This document shows, piece after piece, positions 11,060-23,575 of a stretch of DNA of 64,000 nt. Source of the stretch: Sipunculus nudus. Lineage: Eukaryota; Annelida; Sipuncula; Golfingiida; Sipunculidae. The stretch's first letter is position 1. The number at the start of each line of letters is the position of its first letter. Where the stretch lies: NCBI GenBank assembly GCA_026874595.1, contig CM049311.1, positions 20,708,176 to 20,772,175 on the forward strand, given 5' to 3'. Under the pieces are notes generated by a model. It made no database searches and was not told where the DNA came from. It saw only the letters and a program-made list of their open reading frames with translations. The position numbers were made by a program, and so were the translations under genes.

Positions 11060-14000
11060 TTAAATGCTATCCAGCATATGGAAGTGGACTTTTCGGTCTC
11101 CTGCGATGGCTAGCAGAGGCAGGTGTAGATGCCATGACAAGTGATGCATGATGGGATAGCTGATGGACAGTGGTGTCTGAAGAGAAAAAAATTATAATAA
11201 ATAAGAATATTGATATTCAAGGTGTATATATTTAAAATAATCTTGGAAGATTTGTGAAATATTTGAAAAGGGATTTTTAAGAATTTAATAATCATGCACT
11301 TTTTTAAATACTAAAAGTTTTAAATATGCCATAAATTTTATTTCTGTGATTGTTACCAATTATTTAGTGCAGGCTTCAAAAAGAATAATAAGCACATGCA
11401 ACTGGTGTGATAAAATCTCTCCTGATGTTATATATTAATGAAACAAGGTCAACAGAGATGGCATAATCCAGTACATTACTGATAATTATATGGCCTCAGA
11501 ACAAGAATAATTAACACTAAAGTTAGGTGAAACAAGTATTATTTATTCAAGTTAAATGTAGTAGAGCACGGGAGAAACCTTTTATTTGATAATAACCTGA
11601 TCATGCATATTCATGTATAAGAATATGTACTTTATTACCATCCCATAAATGTGAAAGGATAGCCACAGCATATACAGTATACTAATATGCAACAACATGA
11701 TACAATTCAAAACAAGAAGAAATACATGTAAATTATCTTACCTTGTTGCCTATAATATTTGTAACCTTGACCTGAGGCCCAGGTCTTCCCAGGGTGCCAA
11801 GTAGTTGATCATGTGACCTGGACCACCTAACCAATGAGGTGCCTGCATTGTGACACTGGCGACTCTCCTCTGGATAACTGAATTCAAATTAAACAAGTGC
11901 TCAACATTCAAAGTGGGTCACCTTTGAACATAATGCTTTTAATATTGATACTTATTCCACAGAAAACGACATGGTATTCCACAATATATTTTGCGACAGA
12001 TCTTAAAATGGTTATTGTATATATTCAAACCAATTAAACACAATAAATGCCAAAGAGGAGAACCAGCATTGCAGGCTGCAATCAGCAGTCATACAAAGAA
12101 GATTCCTATAAGTCTGATATCTTTTGGGTACACACAGAATCGAATAAAAAACAATACTTTTACTTCACGCAGGGTAAATATATTCATGTTGACCAGGGCT
12201 GTGGAATGGATTATAACAGTATACAGATACTTATATTCAAACTACTACTCAAAAGTTAGAAAAGCTACTTTCTGTAAACCTGTATATTATGATTAGAATT
12301 TAAAAAAAAAAAACAATTTTACACCAACCTGAACTGTGAAGTGTTAAATAACAAAACATCTGCTAGTGTAGATGCTGCCACATGGAGGGAGTTCCCAGGC
12401 GACCAATCAGCTGACAGCAATGGCACCTGACTACAGTCCAGGGACATGATTGGCTGATGTGTAGTCACATTGTAAAACTTGATGATTCCCTTTTTCTCTG
12501 CCACCATTAACTGTTATTTTAAAAAGGAAAATATTTGTACAAATAATTTCTACAGCATCCCAAAGTGTCTGTCTGTAGCTATGTTACAGTACAACAACAA
12601 TTCAACACAAGTGACCTATGGGTCATGACGCTCAGCAGATTTTGACCAAAAAAGGCAGTTCATGCATTTATCATGGATTTATCTGAGAATGTTTGAAATT
12701 TTACTCAAACTGGAATAATTGAAGTGAAATTTAACATGTGTTTGTGACATTTCTGTAAAATTGGTGTGGCCTATTTTGACCAATTTCTACATGCTGAGTT
12801 TGTGGCATATTATTTGAATTTAATGATCTCAAGCATAATACTGTATCTGTTAAGCAACCTTGAACACTTAATATATATGACATATGCTCAACATTTTTTT
12901 TGCGAATGTTCAGATGGATGACTTACAGTGAGCTAAAAATATCCTCTTCTAGAATGTGTTTGATCTGAATTAACTTGTTACACAATCTTAAGAGTGATTT
13001 TATTGAAGGGTGTTGATACAAATAATGAAGCAAGCTCAAGGAGCCAGTTGAATAGACCTTTTTCCATTTCACTCGTGACGCCTAACAGAGAGATCTGACA
13101 CCTATGATTCGGGGTTAAAAGCATACATGTGCACAGCAGTTCACAGCAAAAGCTGTTGTGTTTTGGACCCTATTGAAGTGACATAACTTGTAGGATCCTT
13201 GACAACCATGGGAACATGAACAAAACAGGTTTCAACTTGGAAAACGTTGTATGTTTTGAACATATCTGTATCCATATCTGACAACCCATGCTATTGATGT
13301 CAACAAAATAATGGTGTGAATTCCTTTATGTTTGGTCATTTTACAAAAATATATAGCTATCAAGCTTTAATATAGTTGCATTCTACCTAGTATTTATTAA
13401 TATTAGACATATGAATATTTGAAATCATTGTCTCACATATTTCTTTACATGCAAAGGTCAGATAACCCTAACCCTGCAGACCCTAACCTTCTCAAACACG
13501 TGCATGTTCGTGGAAAAGGTCTATTATCATATTTTTGTAGATGCTAGGTCCATGGCTTATTGGTGACTATCAACTGAATGAGGATAGAGATAACCATGTG
13601 ATAAGGATGATATGTTATTTTTGTGCCTTCTAGATTTAATATACACAGGGTTACGAATAATTCAAAAAAGATAACTTGCAGTTAAGACATAGGAGTGAAT
13701 CTATCAGCTTCTATTAAAACTTCACAATTTTCTTTTTAGGAATCAGCAGGATTTGGACTGAGAACCTTCCTCTTCAAAACCCCATTCCTCAACCATTTGG
13801 ATTTGTCTTACCCAGAAATCCTTCAAAATTTATATGGATTAGCAGCCAAGACAGCACATTGATGTCATTCTTTTTTTATCACCAAGGCTTTAATGAAGTG
13901 TTATCTCACAATAAACTAAGTATCAAGATATTTAGTTCATGATATTATACATAAATGATATGTTGTTATTCAGATTCTAAGCAAAAGATTCCATTGTATA

Positions 14001-17000
14001 TTAAAAATGCAAACAAGCGGAGCATCCCCTTGCACAGGGCATAATTAGAATGGGTGGTGTGAAAATGAGGAGGGCAGCTCTCCTGTGACCTTAAACTAAA
14101 TAAGGTTCTTCATCCATGGGTGGGTGAGCCATATGAGCAAGATGACACTGACAGGTGTTGTTCATACAGTTTGGCCTAAAATGGGTCCACAAGCTTTTTC
14201 AAGAAGTGGGCCCTGTTGCTGTGACTCCTTGACCCTGTGACCTCAAAATCGATAGGGTTTTTCATCCTTGGGTGGATGAGCTATATTTGCAAGATGAAAG
14301 GTTTTGGTCAAACTGTTTGGCTTTAAACAGTTCCACAAGCTTTTTCAAGAAGTGGGCCTTGTGGCCGTGACCTTAGAACCCGTGACCTGAAAATCAACAG
14401 GGTTTTTCATCTATGGGTGGGTGAGCCATATGTGGAAGATGAAAGGTTTTAGTCAAATGGTTTGGATTGAAATCAATCCACAAGCCAATTTGGGATGGAC
14501 AGAAGGACAAACAGACAGACACATGAAGGGAGGCGTTACTATATCCCCTTCGCAACTTCACTGCAGGGGATAAGTGTGCTGTCATAAAATATAAACCTAT
14601 ATAAAATTTATTTCCAAACATTACCACATCAGATGCCATTCATTTTGTTTCACACCAATGACATTTCACCTTGTTTGCATTATATGGCCTGAGACACTTT
14701 ATTTTTAATATCAGATTTTGTTTCCTGTGGGGTGATGAAATTTGTCAACGTATCTTATCAATACAGGGACACCTGACATAACTGAAATGATATCTGACTT
14801 TGTATCGCAATGTATCAGCATACTGGTTAATCATTACAGCCCAAGAGAGCACAGAGACCTATAAAATAACTTACTTTAGCAGGTTCTTCTGTATGCCAGC
14901 ATACCCTGACCCCGGGTGACCCCAGGAGGTACATTGCTTGTTGTGTCCCCTCTGGACCCCATATACGGCATGTATGGTCATCTGACACACTTGCCAGTTT
15001 CTCCCCTCGGTCACTATCAAACGCTACATCATTGATGTAACTAGTGTGGCCATGAAGTTCCTAAAATAAAGAGACCAGACCAGTCATGTGTTGGCTGTGG
15101 ATCTACCTGTATCAATAAAAATAAGGTATCATTACTGTAAAAAATCCCTAAACCTAAATTGGCTAAAATCAATCCAAAAGTTCTTTTTAGGTTCATATAA
15201 GACCCCATATTAAAAGTATACATTATTTTGAACCTGGTACAGTGTTCTTTCCAATGGTATACAATGTTTTTAACTCTTCATTCATTTTCACATGATTTTG
15301 TAACCTTTTATTTTTAATTTTCTAAAGGAATGCTTTTTACAAATTATTTTTGTAACAGATGGCTGGTGCTACCACCTTAGGAATGAATCACAAACTAAAT
15401 TTAAAATGCATTTTTTTTCAATGAAGATGATATAAGCTAGTTACCAAAAACATACATGTAGGTAAAACAGTTTTTAACAGAAATATAGTAAACAATACTG
15501 AGTGGCAGGATTGGAAACTAAATATATGACTGATAGTATTAATATTTTACACAATAATAAGATGAAAAAGAGTTCACTCCAGAGCAGATGCCTCTGTACC
15601 TGAATGTGATCTTCCTCTTTCAAGTCTGATGTGAATAACCTCAGCCTCTTATCTCCACCTCCTGTACATAATCTACAATAACAAAAATAGTGAAACACTG
15701 TCAGACATACATTTAGGCCACACAAGTAAAATAAATTGTTTAATGGACTCTGGACCAAATATACTGAGTGAGTGTGCAGATTTTTTAAATTACCATCAAA
15801 ACTAAATAGGTAGAATTTTGCCAACATGGATAAAGAAAACAAAATATACTTTAATTCTTCAAATGGTGCATATGAACAACAACAAATGTTGTAAATCTTC
15901 TAAGACACTTTTAAGAATACTTCCAAGGAATCAATACAAGAGCACAATTTAGCATATTCATTAGGACTTGGTGCCTGTTAAAAAGGAAGAGCTCTTCAAG
16001 AGCGTATCACACGCCTGTCGTAAGTCTTGTGACATTTGGCCTTATTAATATTAAATATGTGTGGCTTTGCCAAGAATTTAATGCTTTTGAGAAACTCTAC
16101 TGACAAATATTAAAATGAGTTTCATGAAAATCTGACAGGTTTTTGGTAAATCTTCACAGCACCACCGATGTCTTGTGACCTTCGACCTCATTGTACATGA
16201 ATGGATTTTGCTGGGAATCAAACAAAGGTAAAATATTATTATATTGATAAGTACTTCTGCTCAGTTTCATCAAAATCAATCATAATCCTGGTAAGTTTTC
16301 GTGGCGACATCACAAAGAAGCCTGGGGACCTATGACCTCATAAAATATGCACACATTTTGCCGGGAATCAAACTTGGGTGAGATAATATAATGGTAAGTA
16401 GTTTAAGTGAGTTTTGTAAAAATCCATCAAAGCTCTGGTAAGTTATCATGGTAACACGGACAGACAGACACACAGAAGGTAAAGCATAATATGTTCTGCC
16501 TAATGTACATATTTAACACACTTGTCTAAAAATCAGGAACTGCAACTCTGCTGAAGAATGATTTTTTTTTGTGTGGCCGAATTAGTGATACTGAGAAAAA
16601 GATAACATTGTATTCTTGAAATTATGATCCAACACAGCCATTACGAAGACTGAATCAAGAAATCTGACTGGAGAATAAAGTCAAACATGGTATCTCACAA
16701 AGTTCCAAATCATAAAGTTAAACTGTCCAAATTGTGTTCTCACCGAACTTCTTTTGGGATTGTTGCTATGGTAGTTTCTGGACTCCAGGCAACACAAGTT
16801 ACACGGGTACCGTGATGAAACTCTCGAATCTTTTCAACCTCCACTCCGTCAACATCAGGACATTCAACCTGAAGAATAAATCATAAACTGGAAATATGCT
16901 TTTGGCAGGAATGCAGGCTTCCACCATGAGGACGGTTCTTAATGTGTGGTACTCCGCAACAAGCATTTTTATTCTCCCACTGGCCCATATTCCTAGGTTC

Positions 17001-17937
17001 ATTAGTGCAAACACTTTAATCATACTGCCGAGGCTGGGATAATAAGCCTATACCAAAATATGCATATACATATATATATATATATACATATATATTTTGT
17101 CTGTGTAACACATTTCAAATATATACCAATTAAGTATAAATTTTTTTAAAAATATATAAAATATTTCTTTCCCAATATATAGATATATATAATATTTCAT
17201 TTCCAATATTTAGATATTATTCTCTCAATATCAGGGGGGATGATCGCAATGACAATTCCCCCTTGCTAAAAAGTTGACACCCTTATATAAAAAAATTAAT
17301 CCAAAAGTTGATTCAAATGCATATTTTACACTATAAAGTATAAATAATTTCTAACCTGCTACAGAGCTCTTTCTAATGGTATATGTATTTATCAAATTTA
17401 ATATTTAATTTCATATGAAATATTAACATTTTAAAAAATTTTTAAATGGTTCATAATTTAAAGCATCCAGTCCCAGCAAACTACTTTTTATTTAGCTAAT
17501 ATTAAATGACAAGACAATATCACAAAACACTTTTTTTTCCATATATCTTTCTTACTTAAATTTGAATTTTAAAATTTTGATTACATAAAAAATTTCATTT
17601 TTAACATTTAATGCCATATTTTAGGTAAACAGGAACTAAGATGCGGAAACTCAGTTTGAATCTAATCTTTGATTCACGATAATCGTCAGTAGGGGGAGGG
17701 GTCCTCCAGTGCTAATTATATCGACCCCCTCCCCACGCCCCCCCCCCCCCCCCCCCACACACACACACATTGGGTTAAGGGCCAGCGGTTAGGAATCCGT
17801 GAACCCACCTGAAACTTGCACTGGGCTACAATAACCCTGTTCGCCGTTCCCACCGCTAACAAGTGACTGCACCATTCGAAGGGAGCAAATTCAACCACGT
17901 GAACAGTGTCGTTAAACGGATATTCGTGACTTGCCAT
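11060..17937 (-). CDS. NUP37: Nucleoporin Nup37, WD-repeat protein, seven exons
   Basis: Exons on the - strand: 17937-17809, 16868-16744, 15672-15600, 15060-14875, 12510-12329, 11877-11742 and 11176-11060 (TAA). All phases join, giving 315 aa against about 326 in human. Nup37 is a WD40 beta-propeller of the Nup107-160 (Y) complex, the nuclear pore scaffold that also acts at kinetochores. Matches to the family run from end to end: DTVHVVEFAPFE (exon 1), FHHGTRVTCVAWSPET (exon 2), DKRLRLFTSDL (exon 3), GHTSYIND and ASVSDDHTCRIW (exon 4), LMVAEKKGIIKFYN and QVPLLSADW (exon 5), and LSWHLHLPLLAIAGDRKVHF (exon 7). Exons 6 and 7 are the least conserved and were placed by splice phase plus SYPEE, LVRWSRS and LSWH..LPL..AGD. 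The start was chosen as the first Met before DTVHVVEF. Confidence 0.95.
13621..13800 (-). mobile_element. Diverged SINE-like copy in NUP37 intron 4
   Basis: Shares the order 'TAGATTTAATATACA..GGGTTACGAATAATTC' and 'GACATA..TGAATCT' with better copies at 36201-36378 and 58742-58930. Read in reverse, the far end contains a GGTTC box in a tRNA-like position. It is old and degenerate. Confidence 0.4.
14035..14575. repeat. Dispersed mollusc-style repeat with ~146-bp internal units
   Basis: AAGCTTTTTCAAGAAGTGGG recurs at 14191 and 14337, with a diverged third unit near 14480. Between units runs a 'GTGACCT..AAAATC.A.AGGGTTTTTCATC..TGGGTG' motif. The block ends in ACAGAAGGACAAACAGACAG and ATCCCCTTCGCA. 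A similar architecture, a purine-rich GACAGACAG tail after short tandem units, is seen at 16010-16500. Non-coding, in NUP37 intron 4. Confidence 0.6.
16010..16500. repeat. Dispersed repeat with GACAGACAGACA tail, NUP37 intron 2
   Basis: Two degenerate internal units share TTTTGC(T/C)GGGAATCAAAC and 'GTAAGT/TTTTTGGTAA' stretches, followed by ACGGACAGACAGACACACAG. This resembles the 14035-14575 block in layout but not closely in sequence. The neighbouring intron 1 (16869-17808) is AT-rich with short TA runs and a poly-C/CA tract at 17737-17769. Confidence 0.5.
17737..17769. repeat. Poly-C followed by (CA)n
   Basis: A run of about 20 C passes straight into ACACACACACACA. It lies 40 bp inside NUP37 intron 1, immediately downstream (in transcript direction) of exon 1. 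It is likely to be length-variable and hard to sequence. Confidence 0.9.
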
Positions 17938-18346
17938 GGTTTCTTCAGACCTGCCGGTTGTCTTGATTTTCCCGCAACGAGGAAACCCCTCTCAGTTACC
18001 CAACCAGAGTTTCAGCTACCCGGGAAGTCCCACTCTCCAAGCAATTTTTAAAAACGGCAGGGCAAACATTCTTCGCTTTAAAAAGGGTTGCCACAAATTC
18101 TGTTTCGCTATGTTTATAAATAATATAATTTAATTTAAACATTTTGAATTCAAATAAAGAAAATGTAACACGTATTAAAATCTATACTATAATAAAGTAT
18201 TACCGGGTAACATAAAGTAATATAATATAACATAATGTTATAAAAAAATACACCACATAAAATACTTTATATTAAACATGTACATGATTTTATTTCATTT
18301 TATGTAAGGTTGTTATATACTTTATTACATCGCATTACATCAATTG

Positions 18347-18488
18347 TATTATATTATATTATATTATATTATATTATATTATATTATATTATATTATATT
18401 ATATTATATTATATTATATTATATTATATTATATTATTTTATATTATATTATATTATATTATATTATATTATATTATATTATATTATA
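18347..18488. repeat. (ATATT)n pentanucleotide microsatellite
   Basis: About 28 tandem copies of ATATT with a single T-for-A interruption near 18437. The array is about 400 bp upstream of the NUP37 start codon. It reads as an open frame only because the unit contains no stop in one phase; it is not a gene. Confidence 0.95.
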
Positions 18489-18886
18489 CTATGCACGTGA
18501 CCTAGCGCCAGATCGGCCCTCTGACATTATGACCAGATTACTGGCTTGCCAGAGTACCTGGACATCTAACTCTGAGGATCGCATTATGAAGCCCCATGAG
18601 GATGCAAATATTTTCGTCATTTTTGACAACGCCTCATTGCTTACAAGTATCGTCACGACGTGTCACTTCAAATAAACCCACTAGACCTTTTAATAAGTTT
18701 TTTTATCTCTCCAACGACACCTACCATGTGTGTGAAATATTCCGTTATAACCCAATATATTCGTATTTAAATTTGTTCTGCATGTATGGGAGATTTCTGC
18801 CTGCGGTCTGCCTGCTGACTGTATGCGGAGATACGGTTATAAAGCGTGGCGCGGACTTGCAGGGCGTTTCTAAATTTGGCTTGTGT

Positions 18887-18919
18887 CACGACTCAGTAGG
18901 GGGCTCTAACTGAGTCGTG
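18887..18919. repeat. Perfect 11-bp stem hairpin
   Basis: CACGACTCAGT and ACTGAGTCGTG are separated by an 11-nt loop. It is isolated, with no TSD or terminator context. Sequence from here to 20186 shows no gene and no clear repeat. Confidence 0.6.
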
Positions 18920-20186
18920 TTTGTCACGGCTAGCACGTGACCGGGAAAGTAAGATTTTGCATGTAGCACAGTATGTTTACTTTAAGACTAATTATTGCAC
19001 CATCACAAATTATGTATAGTTTTAAAGGTATGGACGTCTACTTTTGAACTATGACTCTTACAAGGATACAAGTTAATTTTATGGTTGAAGAATTCGCACA
19101 ATACATGAGAAAACATGCCGATTTCCCCTGTTTTCATGATTCATCCCATTCTTACCTTTTTATTCATCAAGTTGTAACTTTTCTAACAGGTAAACTCACC
19201 AGAATGAAACATGTTGCAATGTGACTGTAAGTGGTAATGGACTTGGAAAAAATATATTTAACGGGCATTTATCATGATTATGTGGACCAGCAGTTAGATT
19301 GTTTTTCACAAAAAGCATATTCTTTTACAGTAAAAAGCTTTCAGGCCGAACTAGAGGTACAGTGCTGTCCTAAAAAAAATGTCTGATGACACTAGGATTT
19401 AGCATGTGCATTGTGACCAATTAGGGAGTAAAGCATTTGTGAATCTTCGCCATACATGACGTGTACATTCTATATTAAACTTTATAAAGGCAAGTGTCCA
19501 TAGATTCCGTCCCCCTTTTTTATATTAATTAAGTTTAATTGGATAATGAAATTTGTGAATCTTCATAATTATTTTCCAAAGAAGTAATCAGCAAGGCTCT
19601 TCTATACACAAAGTGTTTGACTGAAATGGTTTAATAAGCATTGGTAACTTGGCATAATGTGTTGTCCGTCGATTCTTGTCCCCTCTAATTGTGAAAAAAT
19701 GACCATTTTCACCTTTTTCAAAATGTTATAACTTACAAAATGCTACACTGACAAAGATGAAATTACCCAGAATTAAAGAATGTATAGTTTAATTCTTTAC
19801 GGCATTATTGTGATAAGAGCCAGTAATTAGTGTTTCAGCTTGAGTGTTTCCTTTAAAACTGCAAGACATTACAAATTAACAACATTTTTTTTTCACTATG
19901 GAAAATATATGTTTAAATAGAAATTTTGCCTAGAAGTTTTATTAAATCCGAAAAGGCCAGATCCTTATTCTACTGAAAATAACTTTCAAATGATATATAC
20001 AGATTGTGTGTGTGCAAACAAACTTCATTCTTTAGTCCCGTGTGAAATACTCGAGAACACAGTACTGTGCTACATGCCATATGTGTCCAGGCTCCTAGCC
20101 TAATCTCTGCCAAAAATACACATACAGGGTGCACATGCATTTATTTCTACGATATTCATATTCTATTAGAGATAATAACTTGAGTA

Positions 20187-20662
20187 TTAAAGGGGCCTAA
20201 TCACCTGTAAAGCATGTTGCATTAACACGAAAAATAGCTTCATCCATTTAAAATGAATTTGTATCTGCCAAATTATTGCCCTGAAACCGTTTGCTTACTC
20301 CTGTAATATTGTGTAAAAAACAGTGGAGCGGGCGCGATCACAGGTGTCAACATAAACATAGCGCATGCATCGCCAAGGCCAAAACACGTGTCAATCAGGA
20401 GATGCCCTGAATTACTTGGGCCAAGTATGAAATAAATGTTTCCGCTGGCTGAAACACCCCGCGTGCTGTGGCTCACAATCGCACTTCCGATCATGTAGGC
20501 TGTGTTTACCAACGCGCAGAGCCGTAACAAAATGTTAAATAACCGTGAGCGAGGAACTGAGACTCGTGGGATAGTTTTGTCGGGAAATGTTTGTATAAAG
20601 CCAAACTGAACTGATAGTGTGAAAGAATAGGCATAATATTGCTCCTGATTATGGCCCTTTAA
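20187..20662. mobile_element. TTAA-bounded MITE, family 2 copy 1 (476 bp)
   Basis: The left end TTAAAGGGGCCTAATCA and the right end, read in reverse as TTAAAGGGCCATAATCA, are terminal inverted repeats. Interior blocks such as CCGTTTGCTTACTCCTGTAA and GATCACAGGTGTCAACATAA recur at 61552-62064 in the same order and orientation. The 158-codon open frame on the - strand here is the reading of this non-coding repeat; the second copy does not preserve it. Confidence 0.85.
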
Positions 20663-21587
20663 CGGCATATAGTTATCATTCATATATTCTCCTGCTAAAA
20701 TCACAACAGAATGCTCAGAAGATGGGATCTGGCATAGAATGACATTCACAGAAACTTAAAACTTTAACATGAAGCAATCTTTCTCAGTGAAGAGTTTTTA
20801 TATATCATATATTGTATATATACGGAAAGTGGGGTTTTCTGTTTGTATTAAGGAAAAATGTCGGGTACGTTATAATAAATTAACTCAGATAAATAAAAGA
20901 AATCTTAATTTAGAACTTGTTTTTACTAACGGATGATGCATGCCTATAAAACTATATAGAATTCAACCCCTATCCCACCCCACCCCCTTCAAACCACGTG
21001 GTAAAAATCCCGAATCCGCGGATATTAAATCCCTTTTATTACCTTTTGTAAGTTTCTTTGCCGTATAAGGTCATTTATTTACGGCGCTGCTCTGCCTCCT
21101 CAAAGTTCGTTCTGCAATCCTATTAGTCTCCTTGGCAATCACAGAGCTGCAGGCGCTTCTCGGTCTTGTCACAGTTGACTTTCTGTCGAAATTACCTTGC
21201 TTCTTTTCAACATTTTTTTTGTCGGTAGATCAATCTTCTATGTTTTCTTAGCCCTGAAGAGAATAAAAATCTCTAGCTCTCTATTTCAGTTTCTCGGAGT
21301 GCTGTCAAACGTCTTCATGCAAACACCAGTAGACGATCAATGATAACATTGACAAAACTAAAAAATAAAATTATTTAATTGAAGTCAAATTTTCAAATGA
21401 AACAAAATTTAACAACGGATAGAAATGCTCAGGATGACTGTATAAAATATGTTTTATTTAGTTTTACGTAATAATTTGTCCAAGTGGGGGAAGTTTGGAA
21501 GTTCTTTGTGTACATTTTGTAAACAAGAATACATTAACTCGTATAGGACATAGAAAATTATTTATTTATCTCGTTCCCACTCGTAAG

Positions 21588-21621
21588 TATCTCGTTCCCA
21601 CGCGATGGTGGAAACGAGATA
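21588..21621. repeat. 14-bp stem hairpin (TATCTCGTTCCCAC)
   Basis: TATCTCGTTCCCAC pairs with GTGGAAACGAGATA (13 of 14) across a 6-nt loop. A second TATCTCGTTCCCAC lies just upstream at 21568. The motif resembles the TTATTTATCTCGTGCGCACG end of the large TIR element at 49380-52827, so this may be a remnant of a relative. Confidence 0.5.
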
Positions 21622-21938
21622 GAAATAATTTCATGTGTTTCTTATACGAGTCACCGCGCAAGCAAGAGAAACTTTCAGGCATTCATTCTGTGATTATCAA
21701 GTGGTAAAGTTATTTTAAACGATATGAATGAAGTTTCAACTTGAGGTGATTTAAAATAAGAAACAAATACAATATCTAAGATTTCCCCAAAACACAAATC
21801 TAAAAAGCTTGCCATCTATGGTCGCTGCTTAATCGATAATTCTAAGCAAGTCACAAGACAAAGTTTGTAAATTTATTAATGAGGCTTTTTTTCTAACAAA
21901 TTTCAATGCTTTCTGCCAGCCGGTGGCAGAGCCAAGTG

Positions 21939-21941
<3 letters not shown>

Positions 21942-22012
<71 letters not shown>
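21942..22012. repeat. (TA)n microsatellite
   Basis: An uninterrupted run of about 35 TA dinucleotides. It produces spurious 'IYIYIY' reading frames on both strands, which should be ignored. Confidence 0.95.
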
Positions 22013-22013
<1 letters not shown>

Positions 22014-22399
22014 TGGCTTGCACAGTGTATACACAAACATGAATGTGCGTGTAGGGTCGATCTGCAGACCAAGTAAGGTCAATCGAACGAAATCCAAATC
22101 ACATTATATTGTCAAATAACACAATTTCTGTTGAAAGAAAATATTAATATAGATTTTGCATAGACTTGCCCCTGTTCGTCGGAGGAAAAAAAAATTATTT
22201 CTCTAAAAATGAGAAGGTACAATTTGCCAGAAAGCTGTTAAACACTTCTGTGGGCACTGTTAATTCTCGGGTGATGTCAGTCTCTTGCTTTCTTCATTCT
22301 TTTTCCTGAAAATTTAGTGTTTACAAGGTCAGAAATACTAAGCTCTTATTACTTTTAATATCCAGATTTTACGTCAGAGCGGTTGACCTGTTTTTGCCC

Positions 22400-22640
22400 A
22401 TGTGTATGTAACTCATGGTACCGAGCGCCATCTGGTTGTTTCATCCCATTTACTCTCGACCTTACCAACAGATGGCGCGCGAGTCGGCGAGTTGCACTTG
22501 TACACTTTGCCGTCAATAACAAACTGTGTCCACCGGCGGAGAAAGTCAATGATCATCAGTTCAAAATAAACATAGTTTTTGTTTTCAGTTACAAAAGACC
22601 GATCGTACTTCGGATGCAGAGTCAGGTGAGCAATAATTTG
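22400..22640 (+). promoter_or_regulatory. Possible promoter / 5' UTR exon region for PM20D2-A
   Basis: This patch is richer in G+C and CpG than its surroundings (GCGCGCGAGTCGGCGAG, CACCGGCGGAG). It carries two CTCF-like motifs pointing away from each other (22424-22438 on -, 22465-22479 on +) and ends in a good donor, GAGTCAG|GTGAGC, at 22625/22626. The first coding exon of PM20D2-A starts after an acceptor (CTCGTAG at 26493), so an upstream untranslated exon must exist, and this is the best candidate. No direct evidence links the two. Confidence 0.3.
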
Positions 22641-22734
22641 GGTTTATTTACGCCGACGTTATAACTGACTGTTTTTCTGTGATATTGATACTGAATGATA
22701 CTGATAGCAAGTGATTGTGACAATCAGCACAGGG

Positions 22735-22866
22735 TGATGACACCTCGGGTCGTCACAAAGTGCACACCGGTTATATCACACCCGGCTGATATATATTGTC
22801 TGACCACTGTTGACTGGACGGTCACAGCGGACAGACACGTGAAGGCTACACTGTGGCAGCTCCAAG
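22735..22866 (+). other. Unassigned exon-like open segment
   Basis: A 44-codon stretch (GTG ATG ACA CCT CGG ...) is open between a plausible acceptor (AATCAGCACAG) and a strong donor (CTCCAA|GTGAGT). It has a less AT-biased composition than its flanks and reads 'CTPVISHPADIYCLTTVDW' in the middle. I do not recognise the peptide. It could be an alternative 5' exon of PM20D2-A, an exon of an unrecognised gene, or chance. Confidence 0.2.
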
Positions 22867-23575
22867 TGAGTTGATAAATTTTAGTAATCGGGTTTAAACA
22901 ACCTAACAGGTGCATGGGTTAGTAAGGATTTGTCAGAACTTTAGTTCTTGCGAAAAAAGCATTTATTTTTTATTTAATATTTATATTTTTAATAAGGGAT
23001 GCTATTATTATTTTATGTAATCTGGTTATCACAGCAGGTTGTCCATCACCTTTTTTTCGGGAGGTTGATTTATAAATGTTCTCACATCTGCCTTGGCAAT
23101 GCTCTTGTGGCAATGCATTTGTAAATCAATTTTATGTATGGTTTTGAAATACATTTTATAAGAGTTCGCTTATTTCGATTTCTGTATACAAGGGAAAATT
23201 TGGCTTTGATTTATATGTCATAAGGTATCGATCATGTATGCATCTTTTCTTGTTTTGTATCGTTTACATTTATTTAAAGTATTGAGATTTGTATTGTATT
23301 ATAAGATATTAATGTATCTTTAGAATCTGTGTTTTTCACCTCTCAATCAACCTTGGGAATCAGTTGTTATTTTATGATTGATCATCAGCAAAAATGAGTT
23401 GACTTTTACTGACCGATGTTCATTTATAAATAATTGGTTGTTTAGAGGTATACATCAGTTAACTTTTGCACTAAATATAGACCGGTACATCATTTCAGCT
23501 GATATGTAGGCCTACATGCATACTAATAATAACATAATTCTATAGCCTACATATCTATAAAGTAATCTATGAATT

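Noticed and set aside
18310-18675. 121-codon frame (repeated YYIIL)
   Set aside because: It is a translation of the (ATATT)n microsatellite.
20273-20749. 158-codon open frame on the - strand, the longest in the window
   Set aside because: It is a reading through a TTAA MITE. The homologous copy at 61.55-62.06 kb breaks the frame, and no protein family is recognisable.
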